Assembly: GCF_005116665.1 (NCBI RefSeq)
Contig: NZ_SWCJ01000003.1
Location: forward strand, 248,001-312,000
Direction of reading: 5' to 3'
Length of the DNA stretch: 64,000 nucleotides
From: Ferrimonas aestuarii
GTDB lineage: Bacteria; Pseudomonadota; Gammaproteobacteria; Enterobacterales; Shewanellaceae
Part shown: positions 22,874 to 33,493 of the stretch, one piece after another
Layout of the letters: each line of letters starts with the position of its first letter
How positions within the stretch are numbered: position 1 is the stretch's first letter
Made by a program: the position numbers and the translations under genes
The notes under the pieces: model-generated
Database searches by the model: none
Seen by the model: the letters and a program-made list of their open reading frames with translations, nothing else
What the model was told of the DNA's origin: nothing

Positions 22874-25117
22874 TTATAAGGAGTAATCCAACTGAATTGG
22901 CTTAAAGCCAAACACCTTATTTAATGACTCGTAACGACCGCCAGAGCCCCATGCCCCCTTACCATAAACCTGAGCGCTGGACTTCAAGCAGTATTTAGCG
23001 TCACTGCCCGCCGACAGGCTATTGTTGGCGTAATTCACCTGCCAAGCGCGATCAACTTGTGCACTCACTCCCGCAACAGGCTGAGTTTGATAGCTGCTAG
23101 AGATAACGTCGTTGCGACTCAGATCCGGGAACACCGACGCATCGGTGAAACAGGTGGTCATCGATTTCGAACGCTTACAAGGTCCAATGGCACAGCCACC
23201 TCGGGAAACATCCAGTCGATGAGAAATGCTACGGGGCGCCTTGTAGCTAATTTGCTCCATTCGATCCATACATTGACCACCATTGAGCGCATCCTCACAC
23301 AAGGGCTCTGTGGGGTAGTAGCACCCGGACCACAGCGATTGCTGAGTACACTGACGCATTCCCTCTTCGATGACGGTCTTGGAGGCATCGCACATAAACG
23401 ACTCACTCTGGCCATTCACATAAGCTCGATCTCCCATCACCTCCTCCATATCGCCAGCGGTTTCAGCGCCCACCACTTCGGTGTCCAACATCCAGCAGCG
23501 CTGATACAGTTGCTCATCCAATCGCATCCACGCGTTAGCGCGATTTTGATAGTTCACGTAGTTGGCAAATACATCAAAGTGCAACTCTCCATCGAGCAGC
23601 TCAGGGATCGGATACTCGGCATCGGTACTGCTAATGGCGACCAGATCCTGATTGCTGCTGCTGGCAAATTGATTCATAACATCAAACAGCGCTTCTGGGG
23701 TCGTTAATCGAATGATGTCCCCTGGCGTGCTCGAACCGGATTGATACACCAGCACCTCGAAGGTGTAGTTTCGATACTCACTGTTCATTTGTGACAGTTC
23801 GCTGCTGTCGAAATTACCATCGGCACTGTAGGCCTGAAGGTCAGCCTGAAGTCCGGAGGTTTTAGACTTGGTTTCCGACGCGGTTTCATGCTCGCTGAAG
23901 ATGCGAATGGTGGCGGTCAACTCTCGACCGGTAATGATTGAGTTGATGTAGTTGTCACCGCAGGCCTTACGAAACTCCAACTTTTTGGTGGCATTCATCG
24001 GCTTGAGCATGTCGACGTAGGCAGACTTCATGTCCAGCTCTATGGCTGGCTTGGCGGTAAACTTATTCTGCTCATCGAGGAAATGGGCAACAATAACCGA
24101 GGACTCGGTTACTTTTTTGGTTTTCGAATAGATCGCTTTTTTGGACTTGGCGCCAATACTGAAGCCACCAAAGGAGAGATTAATACCGCCACTGCGCTTC
24201 AGATCTAAGCTGGTCTGCAAGCTCTCATAGGTATCCACCTTGCTAAAGCTCATGCTTTGTCGATTTAATCGAGTCACATTGGCACTGACCTTGTCTTGGG
24301 ACGAAGCATTCCAGCAATAGCTGTTCTCCACCGGCTCAGCGTTGAGCATATCAATCCCCTGCCCTAACACACCTTGAGCGACCGCCAGCTCGCCATTGGT
24401 GTAAGTTGTTGCGGATTTACGGTAGTTGGCATTACTGGTGCTACTGAGGATCTGTCGGCTTCGCTCCAAAAGGGTTTGAGTGGGCACGTCAACCTTAGGC
24501 TCTGCCACCATGATGAAAGGACTGCTTTGAGACGAGGAACATCCCGCTGAGTTACACGCACGAATTCGAAACTGGGTTGGTACCAACTCGGCGTACCCTG
24601 AAGACGCGCTGACCGAAGCGGTCGGCGACGCTGTCGCAGTTGAGGTCGACGTTGAGGTGCTGGTGTCCTCCGACTGAGCGTCATGAATCAGGTTGTAATT
24701 GAACTTAGACGTGGAGGACTGGCTGCGAATCAGCTCCGAGGCCTGCCCTTGATCAACTCGATAGATCTCATACTTAAAATCTGACCCATTGCCCTTATCG
24801 GCAGGTGTTGCCCATGAGATGGTGACCTGAGATTGGCCCGGCGTATACAGCACCGATAAATTGGCCGGTGCAGAGGGTCGAGTTTCCGGTGGTGGCTCGT
24901 CCCCGCCGCCTCCACCACCGGAAGTCTCGGAATCATAACTGGCCGACTGATAGATCGAACTTGGTGACCACCCCCAGCCTGAATAACTTTCTTTAGGCAC
25001 ATGGTGGAATCGTTGCTGCTCTTCGTAATATTGAGTGCGTTCGGGGTTAGCCGCTTCGGCCGACAACCCTAATCCAGCGCTCATAATGAGCATCGAGAGT
25101 GTACTGGTCTTAAACAT
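22874..25117 (-). CDS. Secreted protein with FN3 domain and MACPF-like region
   Basis: The protein has 747 residues with a Sec signal ending AEA near residue 22. A Gly-rich linker (66-72) leads to a fibronectin type III domain at about 81-205, interrupted by a Ser/Thr-Ala stretch at 152-172. Residues about 230-520 contain LEFRKACGDNYINSIITGREL (380-400, split by the family as F-x5-GD-x-(Y/F)-x6-G-x-E/G), which resembles the central signature of MACPF/perforin-like proteins, with two flanking lysine-rich, Ser-rich helical clusters. The last 200 residues hold many cysteines (for example CWMLDTE, CTQQSLWSGC, CEDALNGGQC). A pore-forming or surface-binding role is inference; I do not recognise an exact homologue. 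AAGGGAAG precedes the ATG. Confidence 0.55.
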   Translation of the reverse strand: MFKTSTLSMLIMSAGLGLSAEAANPERTQYYEEQQRFHHVPKESYSGWGWSPSSIYQSASYDSETSGGGGGGDEPPPETRPSAPANLSVLYTPGQSQVTISWATPADKGNGSDFKYEIYRVDQGQASELIRSQSSTSKFNYNLIHDAQSEDTSTSTSTSTATASPTASVSASSGYAELVPTQFRIRACNSAGCSSSQSSPFIMVAEPKVDVPTQTLLERSRQILSSTSNANYRKSATTYTNGELAVAQGVLGQGIDMLNAEPVENSYCWNASSQDKVSANVTRLNRQSMSFSKVDTYESLQTSLDLKRSGGINLSFGGFSIGAKSKKAIYSKTKKVTESSVIVAHFLDEQNKFTAKPAIELDMKSAYVDMLKPMNATKKLEFRKACGDNYINSIITGRELTATIRIFSEHETASETKSKTSGLQADLQAYSADGNFDSSELSQMNSEYRNYTFEVLVYQSGSSTPGDIIRLTTPEALFDVMNQFASSSNQDLVAISSTDAEYPIPELLDGELHFDVFANYVNYQNRANAWMRLDEQLYQRCWMLDTEVVGAETAGDMEEVMGDRAYVNGQSESFMCDASKTVIEEGMRQCTQQSLWSGCYYPTEPLCEDALNGGQCMDRMEQISYKAPRSISHRLDVSRGGCAIGPCKRSKSMTTCFTDASVFPDLSRNDVISSSYQTQPVAGVSAQVDRAWQVNYANNSLSAGSDAKYCLKSSAQVYGKGAWGSGGRYESLNKVFGFKPIQLDYSL

Positions 25118-25420
25118 AAAACTTCCCTTTAGATATACTTTTATCCATCAGGGTATTGTTTCAACCTTGTCTCGATTTTTTATGTCGTCACCAGCGACAG
25201 TCTTTAACGGGTAGATGGCTCCTTTCCACCATTTACCCGATAACGGCCTTACTTTTAGAGAGATGCACCAGATTACAACCCAAATCCAGTTGCAACCGCT
25301 GAGATCTAGACGGAGACTCACAAAATGTCAGAGATATCAGACGCCAAAATTGATCAAAAAACACACAAAACCAAATGATTTATCTGCCACGAAAAGTATC
25401 CATGCCGACGTAAAAACAAC
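25118..25420. other. Intergenic region upstream of the FN3/MACPF-like gene
   Basis: Apart from a small inverted repeat TGTCG-N7-CGACA near 25181-25197, I see nothing distinct. A short plus-strand reading frame here lacks a ribosome-binding site and recognisable sequence. It should contain the minus-strand promoter of the gene at 22874. Confidence 0.4.
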
Positions 25421-25454
25421 AATGCCGCTCCCAGCAATGCTGAAGAGCGGCATT
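25414..25454 (-). terminator. Terminator of pepB
   Basis: AATGCCGCTC pairs with GAGCGGCATT across a 14-base loop; on the minus strand GTTGTTTTTA follows. It lies 22 bases beyond the pepB stop. Confidence 0.85.
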
Positions 25455-25476
25455 AAGTACAACTAGGGCTTTAAGA

Positions 25477-26751
25477 CTAGTCTTTCAGAAGCTTAGCAAT
25501 GGTCAGCATGCCCACGCCAGTGGCGCCTTCGGCCCACAGGCCGCTGGCACTGTCGGAATAGCATGCAGCCAGATCAAAGTGCAGCCAACCATTTTCCGGT
25601 TCACCAGCGAAACGGCTCAAGAAGCCCGCCGCGTTGGAGGCGCCGCCGAAACCACCGCCCTTTTGAGCGCGAGAGTTGGCCGTGTCTGCAAATGCAGATG
25701 GACACTTACCCTGGTGGAACTTAGCCAGCGGCAAGCGCCACAGGCCCTCCTCCACGTCGGCCGCCGCTGCCAACGCGTCTTGGCAAGCACCATCGTGCAT
25801 GCCAAACAGAGCGTTGTAGTCGTCACCCACGGCAACCATGGCAGCCCCGGTCAGGGTAGCCGCATCGATGATGCGCTTGGCGCCAGCTTCGTTGGCGGCC
25901 ATGAGGCCATCGGCCAACACCAAACGGCCTTCGGCATCGGTGTTTACAATCTCAACGCTAACGCCGTTTTTATAATTAAGAACGTCGCCCAGCTTGTATG
26001 CGTGACCGGAGATCAAGTTCTCAGCGCAGCACAGGTACAACTTCACTCGCTTATTCAGCCCTTGGCTGATAGCCAGATGCAGCGCACCGGCTACCGTCGC
26101 GGCACCGCCCATGTCGCACTTCATCGCTACCATGCCAGCACTTGGTTTAATGGAATAACCACCGGAATCAAAGGTGATGCCCTTACCGACCAGTGCCACT
26201 TCCACCTCGGCATTGGCATCGCCAGTTGGGTTGTAGTCCAGCTCTAGAAGTACCGGCGGGCGCTCGCTGCCACGGCCAACACCGTGGATGCCCACCCAGC
26301 CAGCGGTCAGTAGCGCTTCGCCTACCCACTGCTTGGTTTTGACGCGATCTGGTGCCAGTTCAGTCAGTTTTTCGGCAACTCGATCCGCTAGGATCTCTGG
26401 GCTTAAATCCTCAGGGGTCATGTTGACCAGTTCACGCAGCCAGTTTGCGGAATCCCACTGGGCACTGAGCTGCTCTTCACTATTGGCCCACTGGATTTTC
26501 GCATCCAGTTTGGCGGTTTGCAGACCACCAGCAAACTGCCACTGCAGCGCTGGAGTCCAAGCGTCGCCCTCCAAGGCAACGGTGCGGATACCCTGTGCAG
26601 TCAGCTTGCGGGCTGCTCCTTGCACCTGGCGACCCTGATCATCTTCCACTAAGTGAATGGTGGCAGTGGTACCGTCGAAGCTTAGGTTGGCCTCGCCCCA
26701 ATGGGCTGGCGCTGGTTGCTCGGACAAGATGACCTTCATTACTTCGCTCAT
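25477..26751 (-). CDS. pepB: Aminopeptidase B (leucyl aminopeptidase family)
   Basis: The protein has 424 residues. The M17 signature NTDAEGRLVLAD is present, as are the metal-site segments VGKGITFDSGGYSIKPS and KCDMGGAATV. The N-terminal domain is shorter than in PepA, and the length and start (MSEVMKVILSEQPAP) agree with peptidase B. It is a cytosolic dinuclear-metal enzyme that removes N-terminal residues from peptides. It is a single-gene unit with its own terminator. Confidence 0.93.
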   Translation of the reverse strand: MSEVMKVILSEQPAPAHWGEANLSFDGTTATIHLVEDDQGRQVQGAARKLTAQGIRTVALEGDAWTPALQWQFAGGLQTAKLDAKIQWANSEEQLSAQWDSANWLRELVNMTPEDLSPEILADRVAEKLTELAPDRVKTKQWVGEALLTAGWVGIHGVGRGSERPPVLLELDYNPTGDANAEVEVALVGKGITFDSGGYSIKPSAGMVAMKCDMGGAATVAGALHLAISQGLNKRVKLYLCCAENLISGHAYKLGDVLNYKNGVSVEIVNTDAEGRLVLADGLMAANEAGAKRIIDAATLTGAAMVAVGDDYNALFGMHDGACQDALAAAADVEEGLWRLPLAKFHQGKCPSAFADTANSRAQKGGGFGGASNAAGFLSRFAGEPENGWLHFDLAACYSDSASGLWAEGATGVGMLTIAKLLKD

Positions 26752-26870
26752 GCTGTGTTTCCTTTCATCATTATTGTCGATTCAGTGTATCACCCTTTGG
26801 TTGGCCAACCTCATACAAAAAAGTAAGCACATATGGGGAGATAGGCAGTGAAACTGTCTTTGGTTTATGT

Positions 26871-26905
26871 GAAAAAGGCTCTCCTAACGAATTAGGAGAG
26901 CCTTT
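26871..26905 (-). terminator. Terminator of dld
   Basis: AAAGGCTCTCCTAA pairs perfectly with TTAGGAGAGCCTTT across CGAA. The minus strand continues with T-rich sequence. It lies 30 bases beyond the dld stop. Confidence 0.9.
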
Positions 26906-26934
26906 AGCTCAAAGGTATGCCTTACGGCTAGTGA

Positions 26935-29775
26935 TTAGGCTTTTGCCACTGCGGCGCGGTCAAGCAGTGCCAGAATCGATTTGTATGGGATTCCGGAGTG
27001 AGTGGTCAGGCCCACCTCACAAGTGGCGGACACCGAGTAACCCGAGGTTGCTCCCTTGTCTTTGGTCTCTTCTTTCAAGTGACGCAGACCATGCTCGTTC
27101 AGCTCTGGGTAGTTCATGCCGCGGTTACCGGCCATGCCACAACAACCCACTTTGTCACGGGGTGGCACCACCACTTCAGAGGCGCACAGCTCAGCTAGCC
27201 CCACCAGATCATCGACGATGCCCAGCTTACGGCAGGTACAGGTCGGGTGTACGGCGATCTTCTCTTCGATCTTGGTGATCGCTAAGCGCTCAACCAGGAA
27301 CTGCATAGCAAACTCTTCAGGGCCCAGCAATTTCAAGCGTTTATCGCAGGCACGGCGCATGCGCTCCAGACAGGCGGTCGTTTCCACCAGAATCGGGTAT
27401 TCACCATTGTTGGATACCTCCAGTAGCCACTGGGACAGCTCGTCAGACTTGGCATCCGCTTGCTTGTCATGGCCATAAGACTCCCACGGCTGGCCACAAC
27501 ACAGTCCCTGAGGTTTCACCCCAGACACCATCTCCACATTGGCTTTTTCAAACAGCGACTGAATGGTCTCTGGTACAGAGCGCTGGTCCTTGTTGGCTGG
27601 CGAGGTGCCCATCATGCGATGCAAACAAGCTGGGAAGTACACCGCTTTCACATCGCCAGTGGTCTTAAGCTCTGGCAACGCCTTGCCGCGTTTCGGCATC
27701 CCTTCAGACCACTGCGGAATCGGCATGCCCACTTTACGCAGCCCCTGAGTTACCGCCTTGATGCTGCCATCGCCAATGACGGCACGTGTAACGTCGGTTG
27801 CCCCAAGAGCGAAGCGCGCCACAGACTCCAGCTTGTCGAAGTTGTTGGCGGTGAAGTCGGCAATCTTACGGTCGGTATCGGTGGCGTATTCAGCACGCTT
27901 CATCTTCACGAATTTGCCGGTATCGATACCCATAGGACAGCCACTCTTACACAGGCCGTCGGCGGCGCAGGTATCTAGAGCGAAGTATGGGTATTTCTCC
28001 TGCAGGTCTTTGAGCACTTCCGGCTCTTGGCCAGTCATCTCCAGACGCTTCATCACTCGAGCAACCGCAGTACGCTGGCGAGGAGACAGCGTCAGCCCAT
28101 GGGCAACACAGTGCTGCTCACAGAAGCCACATTCAATGCACTTATCAACAATGGAGGAGATCTCTGGCAGTGGCTTAAAGCCTTTGGAGTGACAGTTAGG
28201 ATCATCGTTAATGATCACCCCTGGGTTCAGAATCCCTTGAGGGTCGACCACCGCTTTAACACGCTTCATCATGTTGTAGATGTCGGTGCCCCACTCTTTC
28301 TCAACGAAAGAGGCCATACCGAATCCGGTGCCGTGCTCTGCTTTCAGCGAGCCATCGTACTTGGTGGCCACCAGCTCCACCATCTCCTGCATGAAGTTAT
28401 CGAAACGCTCGATCTCCGCTTCGGTACTGAAGTTTTGGGAGAAGATAACGTGGTAGTTCCCCTCCAGCGCGTGACCGTAGATCACCGCATCGTTATAGCC
28501 GTGTTTAAAGGACAGCTCCTGCAGATCGATGGTGGCTTGAGGCAGCACTTCGATTGGGAATGCGATGTCCTCAATAATGCAGGAGGTGCCCGCTGGGCGC
28601 ATGGAGCCCGCCAGTGGGAATACCGCCTTACGGATGGCCCACATGTTGGCGATCACCGCCGCATCCTGAGTAAATTCCACCTCACGATACAAACCATGCT
28701 TAGCCATGATGGCGGTCATCTTGGCGATGTTGGCATCCACCTCTTGCTGGCTCATGCCAAAGGTTTCAAACAGCACCGCAGTGACGTCAGAATGGATCTC
28801 GCTCAGAAACTCTGGCGTATCGTATTTCGATGCAGACACCGCTTTTAGGGCAAAGTTATCCAGCAATTCCGCGGCGTTGGTTTCGTCGAAAGCATCACGG
28901 CGCAGTTCAACGATGGACTCACAGGCACCACGCAGGGAGTCGAAGTACACCATGGCAGAGGCGGAATGGGTGGCCTTCACCACCGACTTCATGGTCACTT
29001 CAGACAAAAAGCCCAAGGTTCCCTCGCCACCCACCATCAGGTGCAGCAGAATCTCGATGGCGTCATCAAAGTCGATGAACGAGTTCATGCCGTAACCCGT
29101 TACGTTTTTAATGGAGTACTTTCGCTGAATGCGAGCAACCATCTCGGCATCGGCGCGAATCTCATCACGAATCGCTTCGATGCCCTCGATCACCTCAGGA
29201 TGCTTCAAGCGAAACGCATCACAGGAGGCGGTGTCAGCGGTATCCAGTACAAAACCGTTGGCCATGACGATGCGGGCAGACTCAATCAAGCGGTAGGAGT
29301 TCTGGTGTGTACCACAGTTCATGCCCGAGGCGTTGTTGGCTACGATGCCACCCACCATGGCGGAAGCGATGGTGGCCGGATCTGGGCCAAATTTAAAGCC
29401 CAGCGGCGCTAAGGTCTGATTGATCTTGGCACCAATCACCCCAGGTTGAGATTTAATGCGGGCGCCATCGTCCAATACTTCAAGCTTGCTCCAGTGACCG
29501 CCGGCCACCATCAGAACCGAGTCAGACAAAGCCTGACCACAAAGCGCGGTTCCTGCAGCACGGAAGGTAACTGGGGTTTGGCAACTGGTGCACTCCGCCA
29601 GGATCTCAGACACTTCAGATTCTGTTTTTGGGTGTGCCACGATCTGGGGGCGCTTCTGATAGAAAGAAGCATCGGTTCCCCACGCAATTCGGCGTAGATT
29701 ATCGGTATAAACGCGATCTTTCTCAAGAATTTGGCCAAGTTTGTTAGCTAGCTCAGTTATTTTATAATTCGGCAT
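26935..29775 (-). CDS. dld: FAD/Fe-S D-lactate dehydrogenase (Dld-II type)
   Basis: The protein has 946 residues. The N-terminal half is a PCMH-type FAD domain (GTALCGQALSDSVLM; GGIVANNASGMNCG) followed by the FAD-oxidase C domain. From about 540 come two 4Fe-4S motifs, CIECGFCEQHC and CAADGLCKSGCP, then CCG-type domains (GLCCGQPWES and KVGCCGMAGNRG). This layout matches the Shewanella respiratory D-lactate dehydrogenase Dld-II, a peripheral inner-membrane enzyme feeding electrons to quinones. The lactate permease gene lies directly upstream. No lldEFG genes follow, so L-lactate oxidation must be encoded elsewhere or be absent. Confidence 0.92.
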   Translation of the reverse strand: MPNYKITELANKLGQILEKDRVYTDNLRRIAWGTDASFYQKRPQIVAHPKTESEVSEILAECTSCQTPVTFRAAGTALCGQALSDSVLMVAGGHWSKLEVLDDGARIKSQPGVIGAKINQTLAPLGFKFGPDPATIASAMVGGIVANNASGMNCGTHQNSYRLIESARIVMANGFVLDTADTASCDAFRLKHPEVIEGIEAIRDEIRADAEMVARIQRKYSIKNVTGYGMNSFIDFDDAIEILLHLMVGGEGTLGFLSEVTMKSVVKATHSASAMVYFDSLRGACESIVELRRDAFDETNAAELLDNFALKAVSASKYDTPEFLSEIHSDVTAVLFETFGMSQQEVDANIAKMTAIMAKHGLYREVEFTQDAAVIANMWAIRKAVFPLAGSMRPAGTSCIIEDIAFPIEVLPQATIDLQELSFKHGYNDAVIYGHALEGNYHVIFSQNFSTEAEIERFDNFMQEMVELVATKYDGSLKAEHGTGFGMASFVEKEWGTDIYNMMKRVKAVVDPQGILNPGVIINDDPNCHSKGFKPLPEISSIVDKCIECGFCEQHCVAHGLTLSPRQRTAVARVMKRLEMTGQEPEVLKDLQEKYPYFALDTCAADGLCKSGCPMGIDTGKFVKMKRAEYATDTDRKIADFTANNFDKLESVARFALGATDVTRAVIGDGSIKAVTQGLRKVGMPIPQWSEGMPKRGKALPELKTTGDVKAVYFPACLHRMMGTSPANKDQRSVPETIQSLFEKANVEMVSGVKPQGLCCGQPWESYGHDKQADAKSDELSQWLLEVSNNGEYPILVETTACLERMRRACDKRLKLLGPEEFAMQFLVERLAITKIEEKIAVHPTCTCRKLGIVDDLVGLAELCASEVVVPPRDKVGCCGMAGNRGMNYPELNEHGLRHLKEETKDKGATSGYSVSATCEVGLTTHSGIPYKSILALLDRAAVAKA

Positions 29776-29804
29776 GTGATCAAACTCCGGTGGGTAAATA
29801 CAAC

Positions 29805-29830
29805 AAAACCGAGTCCAAAGACTCGGTTTT
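29805..29830 (-). terminator. Hairpin between lctP and dld
   Basis: AAAACCGAGTC pairs perfectly with GACTCGGTTTT across CAAA; T-rich sequence follows on the minus strand. It lies between the permease and dehydrogenase genes, so it may make dld expression lower than lctP or set a 3' processing point. Confidence 0.8.
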
Positions 29831-29853
29831 CTTTATCGAACATAATGAGGGAC

Positions 29854-31500
29854 TTAGTAGCCGCCCCACAGGTAAGCGATGGTTCCGGCTGCCATGGCAT
29901 AAGCCAAAGCAACAGGCAGTGTTTTACGGATAATCTCCGATTCTCGGCCCGCCATGCCAACCACGGTTGCCGCCGCAACCACGTTCATTACGCACATCAT
30001 GTTACCGGCGTTAGCACCGATCCCCTGAAGTGCCAACACCAAGGCATGATTGGCACCAATGTTGTCGGCCACTGAGTATTGCAGGCCCGAGAACATCATG
30101 TTTGAGAACGTAGCCGACCCAGATAGGAAGGCCCCGAAGATACCCACAATTGGCGCGGTCCATTCCCAGACGGCACCCATGGTAGACGCCAGCATTTCAG
30201 CTAGAGCCTTAGGCATAGACAACAATCCTGAGGCGTTCTCACCGGAGTTCAAGAAAATCTTCACCATAGGAACCGAAGCGCCTAGGGAGATAATGGTTGG
30301 AACCAGTGATTTGCAAGAGTCAGTAAACGCACCTTTAAAGGCCGCTGGTTTCATCTTGAAGATGAAAAACGCCAGAATACAAACCAGTACGAAGAACGCG
30401 CCCGGTGCGTAGAAGGTGGCAAAGCCCGCTTTTAGTCCAGTACCTAATAGCCCTTCCCAAGAGATGTTAAAGCTGGTCAGGAATGACTTCAGTGGTGCGA
30501 TGGTACGAGACATCACCAGCAGTGCCGCCATCACCAGATATGGAGTCCACGCAGCTAGCTGAGAGAATTTGGCTTCGTCTTGCTGAGATTCCTCTTTCTT
30601 TTCAACACCGTCGAAATCAAACCACGGCGTTGCTGGCAACAAGAAACCTTTCTTCGCTGCAGGAACCACGATGGCCATACCCACAAGTGCACCGATTACC
30701 GATGGGAACTCTGGGCCAGCGAAGTAGTTGATGATGAACGCAGGAATGGTGAATGCGAAACCAGCAAACAGAGCAAATTTCCAGATGGCCAAGCCTTCAG
30801 CGAAGGACTTGTTGCGTCCAAAGAAGCCGGTTAGAACCGCCACCAGCGCCAGAGGGATCAAGCTGCCGGTAATCAAATCGATGGTGATCATGTGCATGGC
30901 GATCAACTGAGCGTAATCAGCAAAGGTTGAGCCTGCGCCCAGAGCCGCAATCTGCTCCGCCGCCATGTGACCCGCAGAGGAGGTCAGGCCTTGATCCATA
31001 CCAAATAGCACAGGCAAGCCGATGGCACCGAAAGATACTGAGGTGGAGTCGGCAATCAGTGCCACTACCGCTGAGGCCAGAGGAGGAACACCCAGCAATA
31101 CCAGTAGCGGCGCACCGATGGCCGCTGGCGTGCCGAAGCCTGCGGAGCCTTCGATGAAGGAGCCAAACAACCAACAGATAATAATCACCTGAACACGGGC
31201 ATCGGCAGAGATGTTAGTAAACCCGGCTCGAATGGTGTCCATGGCGCCAGAAGCCGCCAAGGTTTTTAACAGGAAGATGGCACCGAAGATGATGGTTAGA
31301 GGGGTGATGGCCGCCAGCATCCCTTCAACAACGGATGCAGCCAGAATGGTGGTGTCCATCTGCCAAACAAATACCGCCGCCAATGCTGTCAACACCGCGG
31401 AAATCGGCATCGCTTTTGAAGCTGGCATGCGCATTAGCACCAGAAACACCAGTACCGAAACGATCGGCGTCAAAGTTGCCAAAGATTGAATAATAGTCAC
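29854..31500 (-). CDS. lctP: L-lactate permease family transporter (LctP)
   Basis: The protein has 548 residues with about 13-14 hydrophobic segments and starts at GTG after AGAGAG. Segments such as [39 protein letters not shown] and [21 protein letters not shown] are signature pieces of the LctP lactate permease family. It takes up lactate (D and L) with protons across the inner membrane. It is transcribed towards dld, matching the lctP-dld arrangement of Shewanella. Confidence 0.92.
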   Translation of the reverse strand: MTIIQSLATLTPIVSVLVFLVLMRMPASKAMPISAVLTALAAVFVWQMDTTILAASVVEGMLAAITPLTIIFGAIFLLKTLAASGAMDTIRAGFTNISADARVQVIIICWLFGSFIEGSAGFGTPAAIGAPLLVLLGVPPLASAVVALIADSTSVSFGAIGLPVLFGMDQGLTSSAGHMAAEQIAALGAGSTFADYAQLIAMHMITIDLITGSLIPLALVAVLTGFFGRNKSFAEGLAIWKFALFAGFAFTIPAFIINYFAGPEFPSVIGALVGMAIVVPAAKKGFLLPATPWFDFDGVEKKEESQQDEAKFSQLAAWTPYLVMAALLVMSRTIAPLKSFLTSFNISWEGLLGTGLKAGFATFYAPGAFFVLVCILAFFIFKMKPAAFKGAFTDSCKSLVPTIISLGASVPMVKIFLNSGENASGLLSMPKALAEMLASTMGAVWEWTAPIVGIFGAFLSGSATFSNMMFSGLQYSVADNIGANHALVLALQGIGANAGNMMCVMNVVAAATVVGMAGRESEIIRKTLPVALAYAMAAGTIAYLWGGY

Positions 31501-31964
31501 AAGTAAACTCTCTAATAGGTCGATTTATTCGAATTTAACTTGACCTCCCCCCTCAAAACCGAATGCGTCAGCTTACAAAGCTTTCTCATCGATGCCTCAA
31601 AAGGTGATCTTGGCGACGCATTCTAGAAAAACCGAAACCGAATTCATGAGACATGAATCACAGTCATCGGCGCATCAAAATTATTCATGCTGAGTGCAGT
31701 TTTCTATGCTAGTCCCTACTGATAACGAGGTATTTCCAATTAATTATGAAGTTATAAACAAAATTTTAATCATGTGAAAAGTTCAATTTTGACTTGATCA
31801 CACTAGCAAATTTGTTTTAGGGAAGATCTCAAATCGTTTCCCATCTGAATCGCAGTCATCACAAAATTGACGCCAACGATGCATTTTTGAGCAAATTGCG
31901 CCCCTCTATGGGCATGGCATAATGACCTCCACCATCGGATTCATTAGGGAAAGTGGGTAACACT
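31501..31964. other. Divergent intergenic region upstream of lctP
   Basis: These 464 bases are AT-rich, particularly 31735-31825, and have no convincing ORF. They must contain the lctP promoter on the minus strand and a promoter for the SDR gene on the plus strand. I could not find a complete LldR, CRP or FNR site; TTGATCACA near 31794 is at best a half-site. Confidence 0.4.
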
Positions 31965-32618
31965 ATGGGGAAAACCGCCATTGTTTTAGGGGCAACCGGA
32001 GTGGTTGGTAGAGAACTTGTCCGCCAGTTGGCGATACAAACAGACATCGACAAGATAGTCAGCCTGACTCGGCGGCCGGTCAGTTACTCCAACGCTAAGG
32101 TCGACAATCAGGTGGTGGATTTCGACAACCTGAAGAGCAGCAGTCAATGGTTTAAGGGCGACCTGCTATTCAGCGCACTGGGCACCACCTTAAAACAAGC
32201 AGGCAGCATCGACGCCCAGAGAAAAGTCGATGTAGATTATCAGTACCACGCAGCTGAAATTGCAGCTCAACAAGGGGTTTCCCACTATCTATTGGTTTCC
32301 TCCAGTGGTGCCAATGCCCAGTCTCGTTCCGCCTATCTAAAGATGAAGGGAGAGCTGGAACAACGGGTGCAGCAATTGCCATTTAATCGCATCAGCATAG
32401 TGCAACCCTCTTTATTATTAGGGGAACGAACCGATTTTCGACTGGGCGAGCGGCTAGCCGCCACTATATTACCCCTAATGTGTCGATTACCTCCTTTGGC
32501 AAAATATCGTCCCATCACTGGGGCTCAAGTCGCCAAAGCGATGATCGCCCTGAGTCAGCAACCGGGGCACCCCATTGAAACCATCTCCCTCGACCAACTA
32601 TTTTTACAACAGGGCTAA
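31965..32618 (+). CDS. Atypical short-chain dehydrogenase (HTATIP2/NAD(P)-binding family)
   Basis: The protein has 217 residues from the ATG at 31965; a GTG four codons earlier is also possible. [14 protein letters not shown] near 8-21 is the Rossmann nucleotide motif, and [21 protein letters not shown] carries the Y-x3-K active-site pattern. [16 protein letters not shown] is typical of the HTATIP2/TIP30-like atypical SDR group in gammaproteobacteria. The substrate is unknown. It ends two bases before sfsA and is probably co-transcribed with it. Confidence 0.8.
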   Translation: MGKTAIVLGATGVVGRELVRQLAIQTDIDKIVSLTRRPVSYSNAKVDNQVVDFDNLKSSSQWFKGDLLFSALGTTLKQAGSIDAQRKVDVDYQYHAAEIAAQQGVSHYLLVSSSGANAQSRSAYLKMKGELEQRVQQLPFNRISIVQPSLLLGERTDFRLGERLAATILPLMCRLPPLAKYRPITGAQVAKAMIALSQQPGHPIETISLDQLFLQQG

Positions 32619-32620
32619 TC

Positions 32621-33331
32621 ATGGAATTTTCCTCTCCACTGCAATCGGCCACGCTACTAAAGCGTTACAAACGATTTCTGGCAGACATTGAGTTGGCAAA
32701 TGGTGAGGTGATCACCATCCACTGCGCCAATACTGGCGCCATGACCGGCTGCGCTGAACCCGGCGATACCGTATGGTACTCCACCTCAGACAATCCCAAA
32801 CGAAAATACCCTAACAGTTGGGAGCTCACCCAAACCCAGGCGGGCCATTTCATCGGCATCAATACCGCCAGCGCCAACACCCTAGCCGCAGAAGCCATTG
32901 AACAAGACCTACTGCCGCCACTGGCTGGTTTTAACAACATTCAACGGGAGGTGAAGTACGGAGAAGAGAACAGCCGAATCGATCTGCTCCTTAGTGATGA
33001 ACGTAATAATCTCTGCTACGTCGAAGTGAAAAGCTGCACCCTGTTGCAACAGGGGCAAGGCTACTTCCCAGACACCAAAACCGTGCGTGGTCAAAAGCAC
33101 ATTCGAGAGCTGATGCAGATGGTAGAACAGGGCCACAGAGCGGCACTGATATTCTTGGTTCAGCACACGGGCATCACCTCGGTTAAGCCCGCGGCTCATC
33201 TGGATCCTAAGTACGCCGAACTGTGCCAGCAAGCAGTAGCAAAAGGGGTTGAATTTTACGCGGTGAGCACAGAGATCTCCCCTAGAGGAATAAATGTGAT
33301 GAAGTCATTACCTGTGATTACCACAGTGTGA
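32621..33331 (+). CDS. sfsA: Sugar fermentation stimulation protein SfsA
   Basis: The protein has 236 residues. [47 protein letters not shown] and the nuclease-like EVKSCTLL segments match SfsA over its full length. E. coli SfsA is a DNA-binding protein linked to maltose metabolism; the fold suggests a nuclease ancestor (E-V-K in VEVKSCT). It precedes dksA, the same order as in many gammaproteobacteria. Confidence 0.93.
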   Translation: MEFSSPLQSATLLKRYKRFLADIELANGEVITIHCANTGAMTGCAEPGDTVWYSTSDNPKRKYPNSWELTQTQAGHFIGINTASANTLAAEAIEQDLLPPLAGFNNIQREVKYGEENSRIDLLLSDERNNLCYVEVKSCTLLQQGQGYFPDTKTVRGQKHIRELMQMVEQGHRAALIFLVQHTGITSVKPAAHLDPKYAELCQQAVAKGVEFYAVSTEISPRGINVMKSLPVITTV

Positions 33332-33493
33332 CATTTGCTTGCTCAGGGCAGGCAAATGGTGTTATACGAGTAATAAGCAACGGGAGTTGGCTTGAATACC
33401 AAATTAGATTTGCACAGATGCAGATCTTCTGGTATAGATACCGCCCAATTTTTCGAGGGTCACCTCGCGCTTGGAATATACAGGAGATGCGTG

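Noticed and set aside
25215-25466. Plus-strand ORF of 83 codons upstream of pepB
   Set aside because: No ribosome-binding site and no recognisable sequence; its end runs into the pepB terminator hairpin.
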